Below are positions 22,801 through 29,090 of a stretch of DNA of 64,000 nt, one piece after another. Position 1 is the stretch's first letter. Every line of letters begins with the position of its first letter. A program made the translations under genes and the position numbers. This DNA is from Ashinkailepas kermadecensis (taxonomy: Eukaryota > Arthropoda > Thecostraca > Neolepadidae). Below the pieces are notes generated by a model. It saw only the letters and a list, made by a program, of their open reading frames with translations, was not told the DNA's origin and did not search any database. The DNA lies in the NCBI GenBank assembly GCA_034440615.1, contig JAOTOM010004133.1:115001-179000 (forward strand). Direction: 5' to 3'.

Positions 22801-25800
22801 TACAGTGCCCTGGATTGTTTCTTATGGAACACCCTGCTGTCCAAATACTTAGCATTGCTTTCCCTTGAAAGTTGAATGGTGCTGTATGATCAAGAACTGC
22901 TCCAGAGTATTTGTGGGAAGCTTGTAACTAACGAATAACTTTTTCGTGCAATTCTCAGAACCTGCGAGTTATTTCATGGCTTCCATCCACTTACGAAATA
23001 AATAGCACACTGCATAGTTGTTGGAGAAAATCGGGTACATAATACCGACTTCAATTTGTTTTATCTCCTTTACACTGTTCCTAGTCAAATCAAAATTTGG
23101 TTGCGCAAATCGCAAATTTAGCTGTTTTAATGTTATCAGGTGGGCAATAGGAATACAAGCCAATGGCCCCCTGTTCGAAAGCTCTAAAATTATGCTATCC
23201 AAATCCGGAAAACCGAGGTATAAATTCAACCCTGTGTTTGATGTCTTAAGATGTTTTTGGTGTGAGCTGGACACGTTGCCCTCCCGTAACGTGTCGTGGC
23301 GTGGTGAGCGCCTTTGTGGCACATTTATAGCCCTACCGTGCCGGTATCTTCATTGGTATGACGCAATATGGTGGATGAGCGCGCTGCAGGACATGTGATG
23401 AGACTCCTTGTAGGGGAGTAGTTATCTTTAAGGTGTCGGTCGCAGTTGTAGATGGTCAGTAATTGTCCTCGATGAGGCTCCTTGTAGGGGAGTAGTTATC
23501 TTTAAGGTGTCGGTCGCAGTTGTAGATGGTCAGTAATTGTCCTCGATGAGGCTCCTTGTAGGGGAGTAGTTATCTTTAAGGTGTCGGTCGCAGTTGTAGA
23601 TGGTCAGTAATTGTCCTCGGGAAACCTTCCCGCGCTTTGGGATTCCTGGATGAAGCGAACCAACTAGAAGCTTTTGGGTTTTCATGTAATTAATGGCGAT
23701 CAGTGACTCGCTCATGGGTGGCAATTGCCTGACAACCCATATGTTGGTCGCGGTAACTTTGTAGCGTCATGTCGAGTTTCTTTCTGGGGAGTCGAACATG
23801 AAATTGGCCCCTGAGCTTGTTTTCCATGGGGAAAGCCCCAGTTGTTAGAAATGGACGTCTCTTTCCAGTTTCGGTGTACTTAGGTACTCGAAGTATTTCT
23901 TTGACTTCATGTGAATACAAAAAAAACGTATTCTCTTATTTTGTATGTGATTGCAAAAACAATCAGAGAACAGCAGAAGTTTGGTTGATTGCGAATACTA
24001 CCTACAAGCATAGAGGAATGCCGAGGCAGAATCCAGCCTGCCAAGTATAACAATCTATACAACTTCTTGTTGCAGTTCTCAACACTAAACTGTTCATTCT
24101 TAGTTTTTGGCATTCCAGCGAGTGTTTTTTTTAACGAATATGTACTTGTGCGGCGTATGCCTTTGGTGTTTGGTTGATGTGTTTTGGTTACCCACACTGC
24201 CTTGGTCGGTGTGGGAGGGGGTATTTTTGGTAAGGCATATCAGCCAAACACTGGCGAATCCAGCCGCCGGGTTTGTGGGGAAAATCATCCAACAATTCCA
24301 CAAACCATCACAAACCGCAAACCATCACTCAACCATTCCACCGAATTGTTGCAGAGGAGTTCTGTATCGTTTTGTGACTAGAAGAGGTACCACTGACACT
24401 GGGTGCGGGGTCACTGATGAGTTTAGTTCAAGTCGCCATTAATATGCGTCTTTTGTTGCCTCCATTCAACACAATTTTGCATATGTTTGCGATGCCTACG
24501 TTTTAAGCGTGTCATTCAGGCGGAACCACCCGCCCTATTTGGTGGGGAGGAAGGGGGCAACCACTGACGAGGCCCGGAGCAAATATTGCTGTTCTTACAT
24601 TATACTTGCTTCAGACGTGGACATGTCATGTTCGCGTTCATAACATATTGTATGCTGGCGATGGGTATGGGAGTCACACCATCTATATATCGCAGTGAAA
24701 AAGGCACTGCTTTGCTCGTTTGAATATACCAAGGTGAATCGTTCCTTCTTTTGAGGGTTGGGAAATGAGAGTTCTCCTGGGATCTTCAGGCTTAGTACCC
24801 TCTTGAAAAAAAGGCATGAGGTTGCCATCAAATCATTGATTTCCATGATATATTATGACATTAACCTTTGGGATGTCATATCTCAAATATCGCAAAGCAG
24901 CCTAAATATATTTATTCCTGAGTTTGATTGAATGCTCACCTCAAGTCCAAGATATGAAGAAAGAAGAAGTTTAAGCATGATGTATTATGACATTAACCTT
25001 TGGGATGTCATATCTCAAGTATAATAAGATATGGTCGTAAATTATCCAGGCAAGTAGTTAATGTTTTGAAAACAAACATCATCCAAAGTATTTCCCAAAC
25101 AGTTGGACGGTGCGGGGGTTAACGCTTAGTCTATTCCTAGCTGTAGCCCGATAAAATGGCAGCCTTCCGCCGGCCGGGGACTATTTTCTGTCCCCAGATG
25201 TTGTCTTCCGTATTAGTGGGTCGGGATTCACTTGATAACGTGGCGAAGTTTGGATCCACCTGATATTTATTTCGCAGCGGTGAATGAAGGGGTGTTCTCA
25301 TCGCCACTTGGTGACTAGGCACCAGTGATGCACAGCACCGGCACGATGTCAGAGAGCGGCAGACGGGAGGTGACCGAGGTCGCCCATACACTCCAGCCGA
25401 ACATTAGCCGTCCCCAATAACCACTGACCGTGGGCTGGTTGAGACTAGCGACGCCATCGATGCGCCTCCAACGGCTCAGCTGGCGATACACAGTGGCCGG
25501 CACGAATATAGCCAGCTTAAATGGAAACTTCGCTATAAATACAAGATAACTAATCCGACTCTTCTCGGCACCTCGTTTTACAAAAGTTATCCCAGTGGCT
25601 ATTGGATGAATGGTGAACCTAAATCATACACAATACTGATGGCTTGTGCTTTGTGATTGCTTTCCAATCAAGCAATGCGTGAATATCACTTAACATATCT
25701 TGAACGTTGCTATTTGTAAGGATAATCGGTCCTTTTCAACCAGATTTCAATGCAATCCGCAATCGTGTTTGCGATCTTTCTGCATGTATGATTATACCAA

Positions 25801-28186
25801 CTGTGTGGCGCCGTCTGTCCGTGTGTTACAGCTCAGGACACTGCTGTCCGTGGCAGGGTGTGGCGCCGTCTGTCCGTGTGTTACAGCTCAGGACACTGCT
25901 GCCCGTGGCAGGGTGTGGCGCCGTCTGTCCGTGGCAGGGTGTGACGCCGTCTGTCCGTGGCAGGGTGTGGCGCCGTCTGTCCGTGGCAGGGTGTGGCGCC
26001 GTCTGTCCGTGTGTTACAGCTCAGGACACTGCTGTCCGTGGCAGGGTGTGGCGCCGTCTGTCCGTGGCAGGGTGTGACGCCGTCTGTCCGTGGCAGGGTG
26101 TGGCGCCGTCTGTCCGTGTGTTACAGCTCAGGACACTGCTGTCCGTGGCAGGGTGTGGCGCCGTCTGTCCGTGTGTTACAGCTCAGGACACTGCTGCCCG
26201 TGGCAGGGTGTGGCGCCGTCTGTCCGTGTGTTACAGCTCAGGACACTGCTGTCCGTGGCAGGGTGTGGCGCCGTCTGTCCGTGTGTTACAGCTCAGGACA
26301 CTGCTGCCCGTGGCAGGGTGTGGCGCCGTCTGTCCGTGTGTTACAGCTCAGGACACTGCTGCCCGTGGCAGGGTGTGGCGCCGTCTGTCCGTGTGTTACA
26401 GCTCAGGACACTGCTGTCCGTGGCAGGGTGTGGTGCCGTCTGTCCGTGTGTTACAGCTCAGGACACTGCTGCCCGTGGCAGGGTGTGGCGCCGTCTGTCC
26501 GTGGCAGGGTGTGACGCCGTCTGTCCGTGTGTTACAGCTCAGGACACTGCTGCCCGTGGCAGGGTGTGGCGCCGTCTGTCCGTGGCAGGGTGTGACGCCG
26601 TCTGTCCGTGGCAGGGTGTGGCGCCGTCTGTCCGTGGCAGGGTGTGGCGCCGTCTGTCCGTGTGTTACAGCTCAGGACACTGCTGTCCGTGGCAGGGTGT
26701 GGCGCCGTCTGTCCGTGGCAGGGTGTGACGCCGTCTGTCCGTGGCAGGGTGTGGCGCCGTCTGTCCGTGTGTTACAGCTCAGGACACTGCTGTCCGTGGC
26801 AGGGTGTGGCGCCGTCTGTCCGTGTGTTACAGCTCAGGACACTGCTGTCCGTGGCAGGGTGTGGCGCCGTCTGTCCGTGGCAGGGTGTGACGCCGTCTGT
26901 CCGTGGCAGGGTGTGGCGCCGTCTGTCCGTGGCAGGGTGTGGCGCCGTCTGTCCGTGTGTTACAGCTCAGGACACTGCTGCCCGTGGCAGGGTGTGGCGC
27001 CGTCTGTCCGTGTGTTACAGCTCAGGACACTGCTGTCCGTGGCAGGGTGTGGCGCCGTCTGTCCGTGTGTTACAGCTCAGGACACTGCTGTCCGTGGCAG
27101 GGTGTGACGCCGTCTGTCCGTGGCAGGGTGTGGCGCCGTCTGTCCGTGGCAGGGTGTGGCGCCGTCTGTCCGTGTGTTACAGCTCAGGACACTGCTGTCC
27201 GTGGCAGGGTGTGGCGCCGTCTGTCCGTGGCAGGGTGTGGCGCCGTCTGTCCGTGTGTTACAGCTCAGGACACTGCTGTCCGTGGCAGGGTGTGGCGCCG
27301 TCTGTCCGTGTGTTACAGCTCAGGACACTGCTGTCCGTGGCAGGGTGTGGCGCCGTCTGTCCGTGTGTTACAGCTCAGGACACTGCTGTCCGTGGCAGGG
27401 TGTGGCGCCGTCTGTCCGTGTGTTACAGCTCAGGACACTGCTGTCCGTGGCAGGGTGTGGCGCCGTCTGTCCGTGTGTTACAGCTCAGGACACTGCTGTC
27501 CGTGGCAGGGTGTGGCGCCGTCTGTCCGTGTGTTAAGTCAGCTCAGGACACTGCTGTCCGTGGCAGGGTGTGGCGCCGTCTGTCTGTGGCAGGGTGTGAC
27601 GCCGTCTGTCCGTGGCAGGGTGTGACGCCGTCTGTCCGTGGCAGGGTGTGGTGCCGTCTGTCCGTGTGTTACAGCTCAGGACACTGCTGTCCGTGGCAGG
27701 GTGTGGCGCCGTCTGTCCGTGTGTTACAGCTCAGGACACTGCTGTCCGTGGCAGGGTGTGGCGCCGTCTGTCCGTGGCAGGGTGTGACGCCGTCTGTCCG
27801 TGGCAGGGTGTGGCGCCGTCTGTCCGTGTGTTACAGCTCAGGACACTGCTGTCCGTGGCAGGGTGTGGCGCCGTCTGTCCGTGTGTTACAGCTCAGTACG
27901 CTAGGGATTGCAACCTTGCGTACTGCGCTGACTTGACCTGGCGTGTGTCTGATTTCAGAGTAAGGGAGCTGTGCTGTCGCAGGCGTGCGACTACGTACAG
28001 GACACGCGCGGCATGCAGCAGAAGTACATGGAGCTGGCGCGCGATAACGAGAAGCTGATGGACGACATCAAGATGCTGAAACAGAGCAACGAGGCGCTAG
28101 TGACGGCCAACCAGCTGCTCAAGGCACACCTGAAGAGTCAGGGTGCCGTCATCCTGGAGGCGGACCACCAGGCGGGCGGCCACTGA
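4131..28186 (+). CDS. Usf: USF-family bHLH-leucine-zipper transcription factor (gene span, four visible exons)
   Basis: Nuclear transcription factor that binds CACGTG E-boxes as a dimer. Visible exons are 4131-4222, 18710-18916, 22159-22367 and 27959-28186. The phases match at every join: 1/1, 1/1, 0/0. Together they encode about 244 residues: a USF N-terminal segment, the TYRVVHI and GFYVISSPQEV blocks (USF-specific region), the basic-helix-loop-helix and a C-terminal leucine zipper ending at TGA 28184-28186. Known USF proteins have the same order. The first visible exon starts in phase 2, so at least one upstream exon with the start codon is missing; I searched 1-4130 and did not find it. 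The introns are 14.5, 3.2 and 5.6 kb and are filled with repeats. No convincing polyadenylation signal was seen. Confidence 0.88.
4258..4418 (+). mobile_element. tRNA-derived SINE (family 1), full length, with 17-bp target duplication
   Basis: A 161-bp element. It has a tRNA-like head with A-box-like TGGTCTAGGGGTAAG and a B-box GGTTCGAGTC near 4314-4323, and the anticodon-arm region resembles tRNA-Val(CAC). A unique body follows (CGACCAATCGGCGTGAGAG), then a tail ending TAAAACCAATAACCAA. The 17-bp direct repeat CAAAGCCTCCCACGGGG flanks it at 4241-4257 and 4419-4435, proving retroinsertion. It sits 36 bp after the USF exon donor. A 5'-truncated copy lies at 8280-8397. RNA polymerase III transcription from the A and B boxes is expected for such SINEs. 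Confidence 0.9.
4645..4745 (+). repeat. Short degenerate tandem repeat, about 25-28 bp x 4
   Basis: Four imperfect units of the type GAGGTCCGTTAACGCCCGGC are visible (GAGGTCCGTTGACGCC, GAGGTCCGTTAGCGCT, GATGTCCGTTAACGCC, GAGATCCGTGAATGCC). They lie within the large USF intron. Confidence 0.7.
4826..5436 (+). repeat. 29-bp tandem array (about 21 units) with GATA and CCAAT motifs
   Basis: The unit is AATCCGACCAATGTTATC followed by TTATCAGTCCC, 29 bp, nearly identical throughout, with only one or two variable positions (C/T in CAGYCCC). Each unit carries CCAAT, TTATCT/AGATAA and TTATCAG/CTGATAA, that is two GATA sites and one CCAAT box. 29 is not a multiple of 3, so all three frames of each strand cycle through and give spurious reading frames. 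It lies about 600 bp after the first visible USF exon. Confidence 0.95.
5665..7520 (+). mobile_element. Broken non-LTR retrotransposon (LINE), reverse-transcriptase half
   Basis: Reading in several frames gives RT blocks in order: GDVPAGWKEASVLPLYKKDD and FRPISILSVVGKICEKL (5900-6040), HGFRSWHSTETAML (6080-6120), AADTSRAFDTVEHG (6178-6220), VIQGSLCGPKLYLIFTNDL (6360-6415) and the catalytic block AYADDVQFLDSD (6448-6480). The thumb region (LGIYVDSALSWEKQIS) follows at 6684-6730, and a C-terminal block (RRSFLYRAVSTWN) lies near 7215-7255. Many frameshifts show it is dead and 5' truncated. The 3' end carries a tail (GTCGATGTGCCCCTAAACCA, then AATAACCATTCAACCAACC) close to 7475-7520. The clade is probably in the I/Jockey/CR1 group; I cannot place it further. 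Confidence 0.85.
7105..7143 (+). mobile_element. 39-nt tail-only LINE/SINE insertion with 10-bp target duplication
   Basis: The insert contains GGTCGAAGCGCCCTAAAGCC and ends AACTAACTAACTAA. It lies between two copies of CTCCAGTAGG (7095-7104 and 7144-7153). The insert matches only the 3' tail motif seen on the LINE at 7475-7520 and on SINE family 1. It interrupts the older LINE. Confidence 0.75.
7740..7848 (+). repeat. Compound microsatellite (CA)n-(CACG)n-(CG)n
   Basis: About 54 bases of CA repeat run directly into GCAC/CACG repeats and a short CG run. Alternating purine-pyrimidine sequence of this kind can adopt Z-DNA. It lies in the large USF intron. Confidence 0.95.
7985..8245 (+). repeat. 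Interspersed repeat R1, partial copy 1
   Basis: This contains GGTCACGTGACCTCCGGTGA, then CTCGATGCCCATGAA, AATGGAAGGACCGTGTTTTG, GAGTGCAAACTTTACCAT and ends TACTAACTCGGCCG. The same order of blocks recurs at 8480-9095 and, inverted and split, at 11560-11804 plus 16870-17165. It is non-coding. It is rich in AGGTCA/TGACCT half-sites around a palindromic GGTCACGTGACC. Confidence 0.8.
8280..8397 (+). mobile_element. SINE family 1, 5'-truncated copy
   Basis: It starts inside the B-box region (TTCTCGTGGGTTCGAATCTC) and continues identically to the copy at 4258 through CGACCAATCGGCGTGAGAG to the CCAATAACCAACC tail. An 8-bp repeat ACCAATGC (8272-8279 and 8398-8405) flanks it. The 5' truncation indicates interrupted target-primed reverse transcription. 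Confidence 0.85.
8480..9095 (+). repeat. Interspersed repeat R1, longest copy
   Basis: Blocks in order: ACGACAAATCGACCAGGCAA, TTATCCTATGCCCTGAACCC, TTCGATCAGGTCAACGGTTC, ACACTGCAAGGTTGCG, CCCCATGACCTCAGGTCACG, ATGATGGAAGGACCATAT, GAGAGCGCAAACTTTATC and TTCTAACTCGGCC. A 45-nt tail-only insertion interrupts it at 8936-8980. No coding capacity was seen; it may be a non-autonomous transposon, but no terminal structure was recognised. Confidence 0.8.
8936..8980 (+). mobile_element. 45-nt tail-only LINE/SINE insertion with about 14-bp target duplication
   Basis: The insert, including CGGTCGATGCGCCCGTGAGC and CCAAATAACC, sits between GAATACAAATAATA (8922-8935) and GAATAAAAATAATA (8981-8994), one mismatch. 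The other R1 copy near 8130-8160 runs through this point without the insert and so acts as an empty site. Confidence 0.75.
9096..10770 (+). repeat. Highly degenerate GC-rich minisatellite
   Basis: The stretch is built of short blocks of the form GGGCCCTTGAGAGCTGAAGA with drifting spacing of roughly 25-35 bp (GGGCCCCTGA, AGGGCCCTTG, GAGAGCTAAG and similar recur throughout). No reading frame makes sense. A similar degenerate array in the opposite orientation (GGGGCCCTTCACGTCAGCCC) lies in a PRODH2 intron at 50890-51380. Confidence 0.7.
10771..11559. other. Unassigned intronic DNA
   Basis: No recognised gene or repeat. An open frame of about 130 codons on the + strand (10829-11221) has no family features that I recognise and no splice or codon evidence of use. 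Confidence 0.4.
11560..11804 (-). repeat. Interspersed repeat R1, copy 3, first half (interrupted by CR1)
   Basis: On the - strand this matches R1: CAGCCGAGTTAGTAGCTCAA, AGTCTGCGCTCTCCAAATCA, CATGGTCCCTCCATTCTG, GGGCATCGAGGTCACC and AAGGTCATGGGGCAACTC. The match stops at about 11804, where the CR1 tail begins, and resumes beyond the element at about 16870. Confidence 0.8.
11830..12350 (-). repeat. Tandem repeats in the CR1 3' region
   Basis: Three imperfect copies share TTAATAAGAGACTCACTTGC, TCAACAATTACAAACTCCTC, ACATCCCGAAGGAAGGTGC and GAATCCACTGCTAGG. Copies begin near 11950, 12115 and 12285 (+ strand coordinates). They lie between the ORF2 stop and the octamer tail of the LINE, so they form its 3' untranslated region. 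Confidence 0.75.
12368..15502 (-). CDS. CR1-type ORF2: endonuclease plus reverse transcriptase
   Basis: Multifunctional retrotransposon protein that nicks target DNA and primes reverse transcription there. An apurinic-type endonuclease domain spans about residues 115-340, with motifs MLNAQSIRSKFDE, FVCITEAW, GGGVMLYV, LILGDFN and SDHNIVRF, giving the catalytic N, E, D and SDH residues. The reverse transcriptase spans about 490-770: KAAGPDGIYARVLREA, WKRANVVPIFKKG, YRPVSLTS, QHGFRKGRSC, DFSKAFDKVPH, GVPQGSVLGPLLFIIYVNS and FADDLKIF (catalytic FADD). A C-terminal region follows. It is open for 1044 codons with no internal stop. The N-terminal 40 residues overlap ORF1 in another frame, so the true start may lie further in. 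Whether it is active is unknown because ORF1 is damaged. Confidence 0.9.
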   Translation of the reverse strand: MLTSGAGFMAHLTSIRGMACTSLRRGASVRQSIRTCPSGKLDNGVGREELALPSQGYVNSDSIGNRTSQSANRGSSRSRGQSGGSSRDDRATQHKKAKDGLGTFVKCMMLNAQSIRSKFDEFKCYVAEEKPDFVCITEAWVSEGYFGDNLQDYEIQGYNMFSCNRGPAVKGGGVMLYVNSLYSSQKVVDGVKNVSVESIWLDVAVGKGNNNKLRIGALYRSGTLPHSQQLELDKVICEEISRNFQRKCLILGDFNLKGYENVGVGSPSCKLFRKCLEEDLFLHQFVMEPTRQGSFLDLVFSDLSDLVQDLTVGETLGRSDHNIVRFKAQVSGTIKDNLAKIPNFNRADFACMREALSAIKWEEEFFDLNACEMWEKFKSYLREIQIRHVPQKQRRKRRVGKPAWLTPDVMKAIKAKKGAFRVFKEASNIVNLRSYQKSRDAVKQKIRAAKRAKELDLARNCNGDSKKFFSFYKLSKVSSTIGPLDVNGTILSEDSEMVEELSKQFKSVFTVEDVTNLPTVNHSSVTGDQIHDVDFIDSDIVFNYIRKIKTNKAAGPDGIYARVLREAEKEVAIPLSIIFCRSVSQHEIPTDWKRANVVPIFKKGERGKVENYRPVSLTSLVCKVLESIIKDRIVSFLEGSKLIQDTQHGFRKGRSCLTNLLDFLNFATEQFDQGNQVDVAYLDFSKAFDKVPHKRLMMQLQVHGIAGSILKWIELWLSDRQQRVMLNGTKSSWQNVLSGVPQGSVLGPLLFIIYVNSIECGLSSKVLKFADDLKIFRAITGQNEQVLLQKDLDELVKWSEKWQMKFNFDKCKVMHVGRQHMKAPYLMGGQVLSVTQQEKDLGVILNTKLGASEQTTEARKKALRMLGAIQRNVSYKSEEVIRKLYCAYVRPHLEYCVQAWSPSYEKDCWLLERVQKRATKMVNGIGNLEYEERLKKLNMFSLRYRRLRGDLIEVFKFVHGQEQGYLREMFEFNRNDAIRGHQFKIKVNHSRTRLRQSFFTNRVVEHWNQLPGTIVSSNTLNIFKNGIDNHYKNRGIVFLYSREG
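15414..15926 (-). pseudogene. CR1 ORF1, SGNH/GDSL-type esterase domain
   Basis: The protein reads VLVVGDSRVRHLDRVF (block I with GDS), STVIVQVGVNNIGPAR (block III, GxxN) and DGLHFSEKG (block V, DxxH). These are the catalytic Ser, Gly/Asn and Asp-His of SGNH hydrolases, which are known in ORF1 of CR1/L2-type LINEs. It continues from the coiled-coil part upstream in a different frame. The C-terminus also appears frameshifted, since typical ORF1 sequence goes on in the ORF2 frame after DGLHF. It is therefore scored as damaged. Confidence 0.8.
15953..16333 (-). pseudogene. CR1 ORF1, N-terminal coiled-coil part
   Basis: It starts MVNTRMQALEDEVRALKAEL, a heptad-repeat coiled coil of about 30 residues. 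A hydrophilic linker follows, then WFKVKGWRIW and WQVVGGRSGK near the end. The reading frame ends at 15953, while the esterase part is open in another frame from near 15985 downward, so a single small indel between about 15985 and 15955 separates them. It probably serves RNA binding and multimerisation, as in other LINE ORF1 proteins. Confidence 0.75.
16870..17165 (-). repeat. Interspersed repeat R1, copy 3, second half
   Basis: Continues R1 on the - strand past the CR1 insertion: CATAACCTTGCAGGGTGACC, GGCTATAACTTCTGAATCG, TTGACCTGATCGAAGTAAAA, GGATTCAGGGCATAACCC and TTTTGCTCAAAATCTGAGAC. The order fits the inverted R1 copy at 8480-9095. Confidence 0.75.
17171..18106. mobile_element. Candidate DNA transposon with imperfect terminal inverted repeats
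   Basis: The left end ATCAGACTTAACACGCGCAC (17171-17190) and the reverse complement of the right end, GTCAGATTAACACGCGCCCT (18086-18105), match with one indel and few mismatches. Both are followed by TGG and a G-run. The interior of about 900 bp has no recognised protein. Flanking target duplications were not clear, so the class is unknown. Confidence 0.5.
18344..18378 (+). mobile_element. 35-nt tail-only LINE/SINE insertion with 11-bp target duplication
   Basis: The insert begins TGTAGATGCGCTCGAAAGCC and ends AATAACTAACTGA. It lies between CAACAACTATC at 18333-18343 and 18379-18389. It corresponds only to the 3' tail motif of the LINE/SINE pair. Confidence 0.75.
18710..18916 (+). CDS. Usf: USF exon with USF-specific N-terminal block; donor lies in a 42-bp repeat
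   Basis: Acceptor TTGGCAGCAG|GT (exon from 18710), phase 1 in, phase 1 out. It encodes MTYRVVHINTTSGGSGEVVH, then a low-complexity part with AYIPSGSASDG, and ends ATGT plus G of the split codon at 18916. The most upstream donor, CACAG|GTCAGA at 18916/18917, joins to 22159 to give ATGTG-GFYVISSPQEV. This mirrors vertebrate USF, where a PGTGQ block precedes FFVMMSPQEV. The same 42-bp sequence, including the donor, is then tandemly repeated, so the exon end is ambiguous: using the next donors in frame would add LATLSATGTGQSGG once per unit. The reading frame stays open to 19500. Confidence 0.82.
18890..19725 (+). repeat. 42-bp minisatellite that duplicates the USF exon 2 donor
   Basis: The unit is CTGGCCACGCTCAGCGCCAC, CGGCACAGGTCAGAGCGGCG, GG (42 bp, 14 codons). 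The first unit is the end of the USF exon and the start of its intron. About 15 units or partial units follow, with point changes and small indels after about 19060. Each complete unit keeps CACAG|GTCAGA, a usable donor. The first six or so keep the exon frame and phase. Later units shift frame, and a TAG at about 19498 closes it. Confidence 0.93.
19800..20265. mobile_element. hAT-type MITE, diverged copy
   Basis: It starts CAGTGCGGAATTATTCGTGA, followed by AATAGGGTGGAATATACCAC, and ends near CACCTAACGAAAAGACGTTA, TCTTTACGCTG. It aligns with the copies at 3196 and 62314 over most of its length. An exact 8-bp target duplication was not found, so this copy is older or has been altered. Confidence 0.7.
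20270..20825. other. Unassigned USF intron sequence
   Basis: No gene is recognised. A - strand open frame of 183 codons here runs through the neighbouring SINE and has no family features. Confidence 0.4.
20838..21019 (+). mobile_element. tRNA-derived SINE (family 2) with 12-bp target duplication
   Basis: The head has an A-box-like GGCCAAGTGGTTAAGG, as in tRNA-Ser/Leu, and a B-box-like GGGTTCACTACTC. The body follows, and the tail is AACAATAATAATAAC. The exact repeat GATCGTTAAATC flanks it at 20826-20837 and 21020-21031. The 182-bp body and (AAT)n tail separate it from SINE family 1. Confidence 0.9.
21040..21690. other. Unassigned USF intron sequence
   Basis: No recognised gene or repeat in this stretch. 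Confidence 0.4.
21695..22135 (+). repeat. Minisatellite of about 51-57 bp in the USF intron, ending near the bHLH exon
   Basis: Units share CACCAGGAGCCATGATCGTC, CTTGGTGAGCCATCCCCAGC and CGTTCACTAG, with one shorter variant CGCCATGATCGCCCTTGG. About eight units stop 23 bp before the acceptor at 22158. Each unit contains CCACCAG|GAGC, which resembles the real acceptor GTCCACAG|GCGG. Confidence 0.9.
22159..22367 (+). CDS. Usf: USF exon: USF-specific region end, basic region and helix 1-loop
   Basis: Acceptor TTGTGTCCACAG at 22158; phase 1 in; donor GAACCAG|GTGGGT at 22367/22368; phase 0 out. The exon encodes GGFYVISSPQEVGL, a linker, and RRATHNEVERRRRDKINSWI followed by TKLGKLLPETGD. This is the USF basic region, with the H, E and R residues of HNEVERRRR that contact CACGTG in this class, then helix 1 (DKINSWITKLGKLLP) and the start of the loop. 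SPQEV next to HNEVERRRRDKIN is diagnostic of USF rather than MITF, MAX or MYC. Confidence 0.95.
22400..23395. other. USF last intron, unassigned part
   Basis: No gene was seen. Near 22575-22640 a stretch with TGTGACCAATGACGTC and GCCGAAGTAACTAACC resembles the LINE/SINE 3' tail motif, but I found no target duplication. Confidence 0.4.
23397..23618 (+). repeat. 74-bp tandem repeat x 3
   Basis: Units begin GATGAGRCTCCTTGTAGGGG at 23397, 23471 and 23545, an exact 74-bp period, and end AGTAATTGTCCTC. They are nearly identical, which implies recent duplication. They lie in the last USF intron. Confidence 0.95.
23620..24845. other. USF last intron, unassigned part
   Basis: No gene or repeat recognised on either strand. 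Confidence 0.35.
24850..25020 (+). repeat. Direct duplication of a palindromic block
   Basis: TATTATGACATTAACCTTTG, GGATGTCATATCTCAA occurs near 24850 and again near 24982. Each block contains the inverted pair TATGACAT/ATGTCATA. It may be the remains of a small mobile element; no further evidence. Confidence 0.6.
25030..25795. other. USF last intron, unassigned part
   Basis: No recognised gene. AT-rich and GC-richer patches alternate, with no clear repeat. Confidence 0.35.
25798..27896 (+). repeat. Two-module minisatellite (26-bp A and 29-bp B) in the last USF intron
   Basis: Module A is GTGGCAGGGTGTGGCGCCGT, CTGTCC (26 bp). Module B is GTGTGTTACAGCTCAGGACA, CTGCTGTCC (29 bp). The array strings these as AB (55 bp) with extra A modules. 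A variant of A with GACGCC instead of GGCGCC appears only in runs of A modules, never directly followed by B except once near 26515. The array is about 2.1 kb, very homogeneous, and ends 62 bp before the last USF exon. Open frames here on the + strand (up to 466 codons) are repeat artefacts. Confidence 0.95.
27959..28186 (+). CDS. Usf: USF last exon: helix 2, leucine zipper and stop
   Basis: Acceptor GTCTGATTTCAG at 27958; phase 0. It encodes SKGAVLSQACDYVQDTRGMQ (helix 2, compare SKGGILSKACDYIQELR in known USF), then the heptad region with DNEKLMDDIKMLKQSNEALV and TANQLLKAHLKSQG. The leucines at heptad spacing form the zipper. It ends VILEADHQAGGH and TGA at 28184-28186. The length and end position match the USF family. 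Confidence 0.95.
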   Translation, partial: SKGAVLSQACDYVQDTRGMQQKYMELARDNEKLMDDIKMLKQSNEALVTANQLLKAHLKSQGAVILEADHQAGGH

Positions 28187-29090
28187 CGCCGCCGCAGTTC
28201 CTCTGTTGCCGCTGACCTGAGAGCCTGACCACAGCTGGCCGCCAGTGAGCCAGCCGGTGTCGTTCCAGACCACCTGTGGTGTCGCCCAGAGCACCCACGG
28301 TGTCGCACCAGAGCACCGTCATCTGTGCCGAACGTCCGCCGGTGTCGCTCTATGCTGTGGACAGTGTCGCACCAGAGCGGTCGCACGAGAGCGCCTCCAG
28401 TATGGTGCCGGACTGCCGTCAGTGTTGCACCAGGGCACCGCCGGTGGCGCCACAGAGCGCCCTATTGTCTCCTGTGACTGCGAACTTCTGTTATGATCGA
28501 GACTTGTCAGACGACCAAGCGTCACGCGTGACAATAGTGGAGGACGCTAGTGCGCACAGAGATAAGCAGTGCATTGTTGAGGGGTGGTGACGGCCAGTGC
28601 GATACCGGGTACTGCTGTTTATGTTGTGCCACTGTGCTGTCTGGGCGGTCAGCTGTGACAGCCTGGCTGGAGGCCGGTCGGACGGTGTCGGTGGCCTGAT
28701 GGGGTCGTGGTCCCAAGCGCTTTGGTGTTGTGTCGACCACAGTGTGGTCGGTGTGACTTGTGAGTGATCGTCCCGTCGAGTGTGCGCCCCTATGGGGTGA
28801 TATGTGATCAGAAGAGGTGTGTGGTCGCGGCCGAACTCGGTATCGCCGCTTCGGCCGGGTCATTTTTAGACTGGCCCATGTATGGTGGTGTGAAATTGTA
28901 TGGTCGTGTGAAATCACGGGGCTGAGCAGTTTCCCGTCATGGGGACGATTACCAGATTTGTGTAATTACTCAGATTGGTGCGACCGATGCCTGGTGCCAG
29001 GTCATGAAGACGAGCCTGTTCGCGAGTGCCTCGGCCGTTGTAGACCAGTCGCCGCACGTGCCAGGACGCCGGAAGCCGGCCGACCTGTAC
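28187..29090 (+). other. USF 3' flank (probable 3' untranslated region at first)
   Basis: GC-rich. Between about 28255 and 28450 degenerate repeats of GGTGTCGCACCAGAGCACCG recur about every 30 bp. No AATAAA was seen, so the transcript end cannot be set. Confidence 0.5.

Noticed and set aside
25707..27936. Open frames of 466 and 442 codons in the two-module array
   Set aside because: They are repeat artefacts in three + strand frames within an intron of USF.
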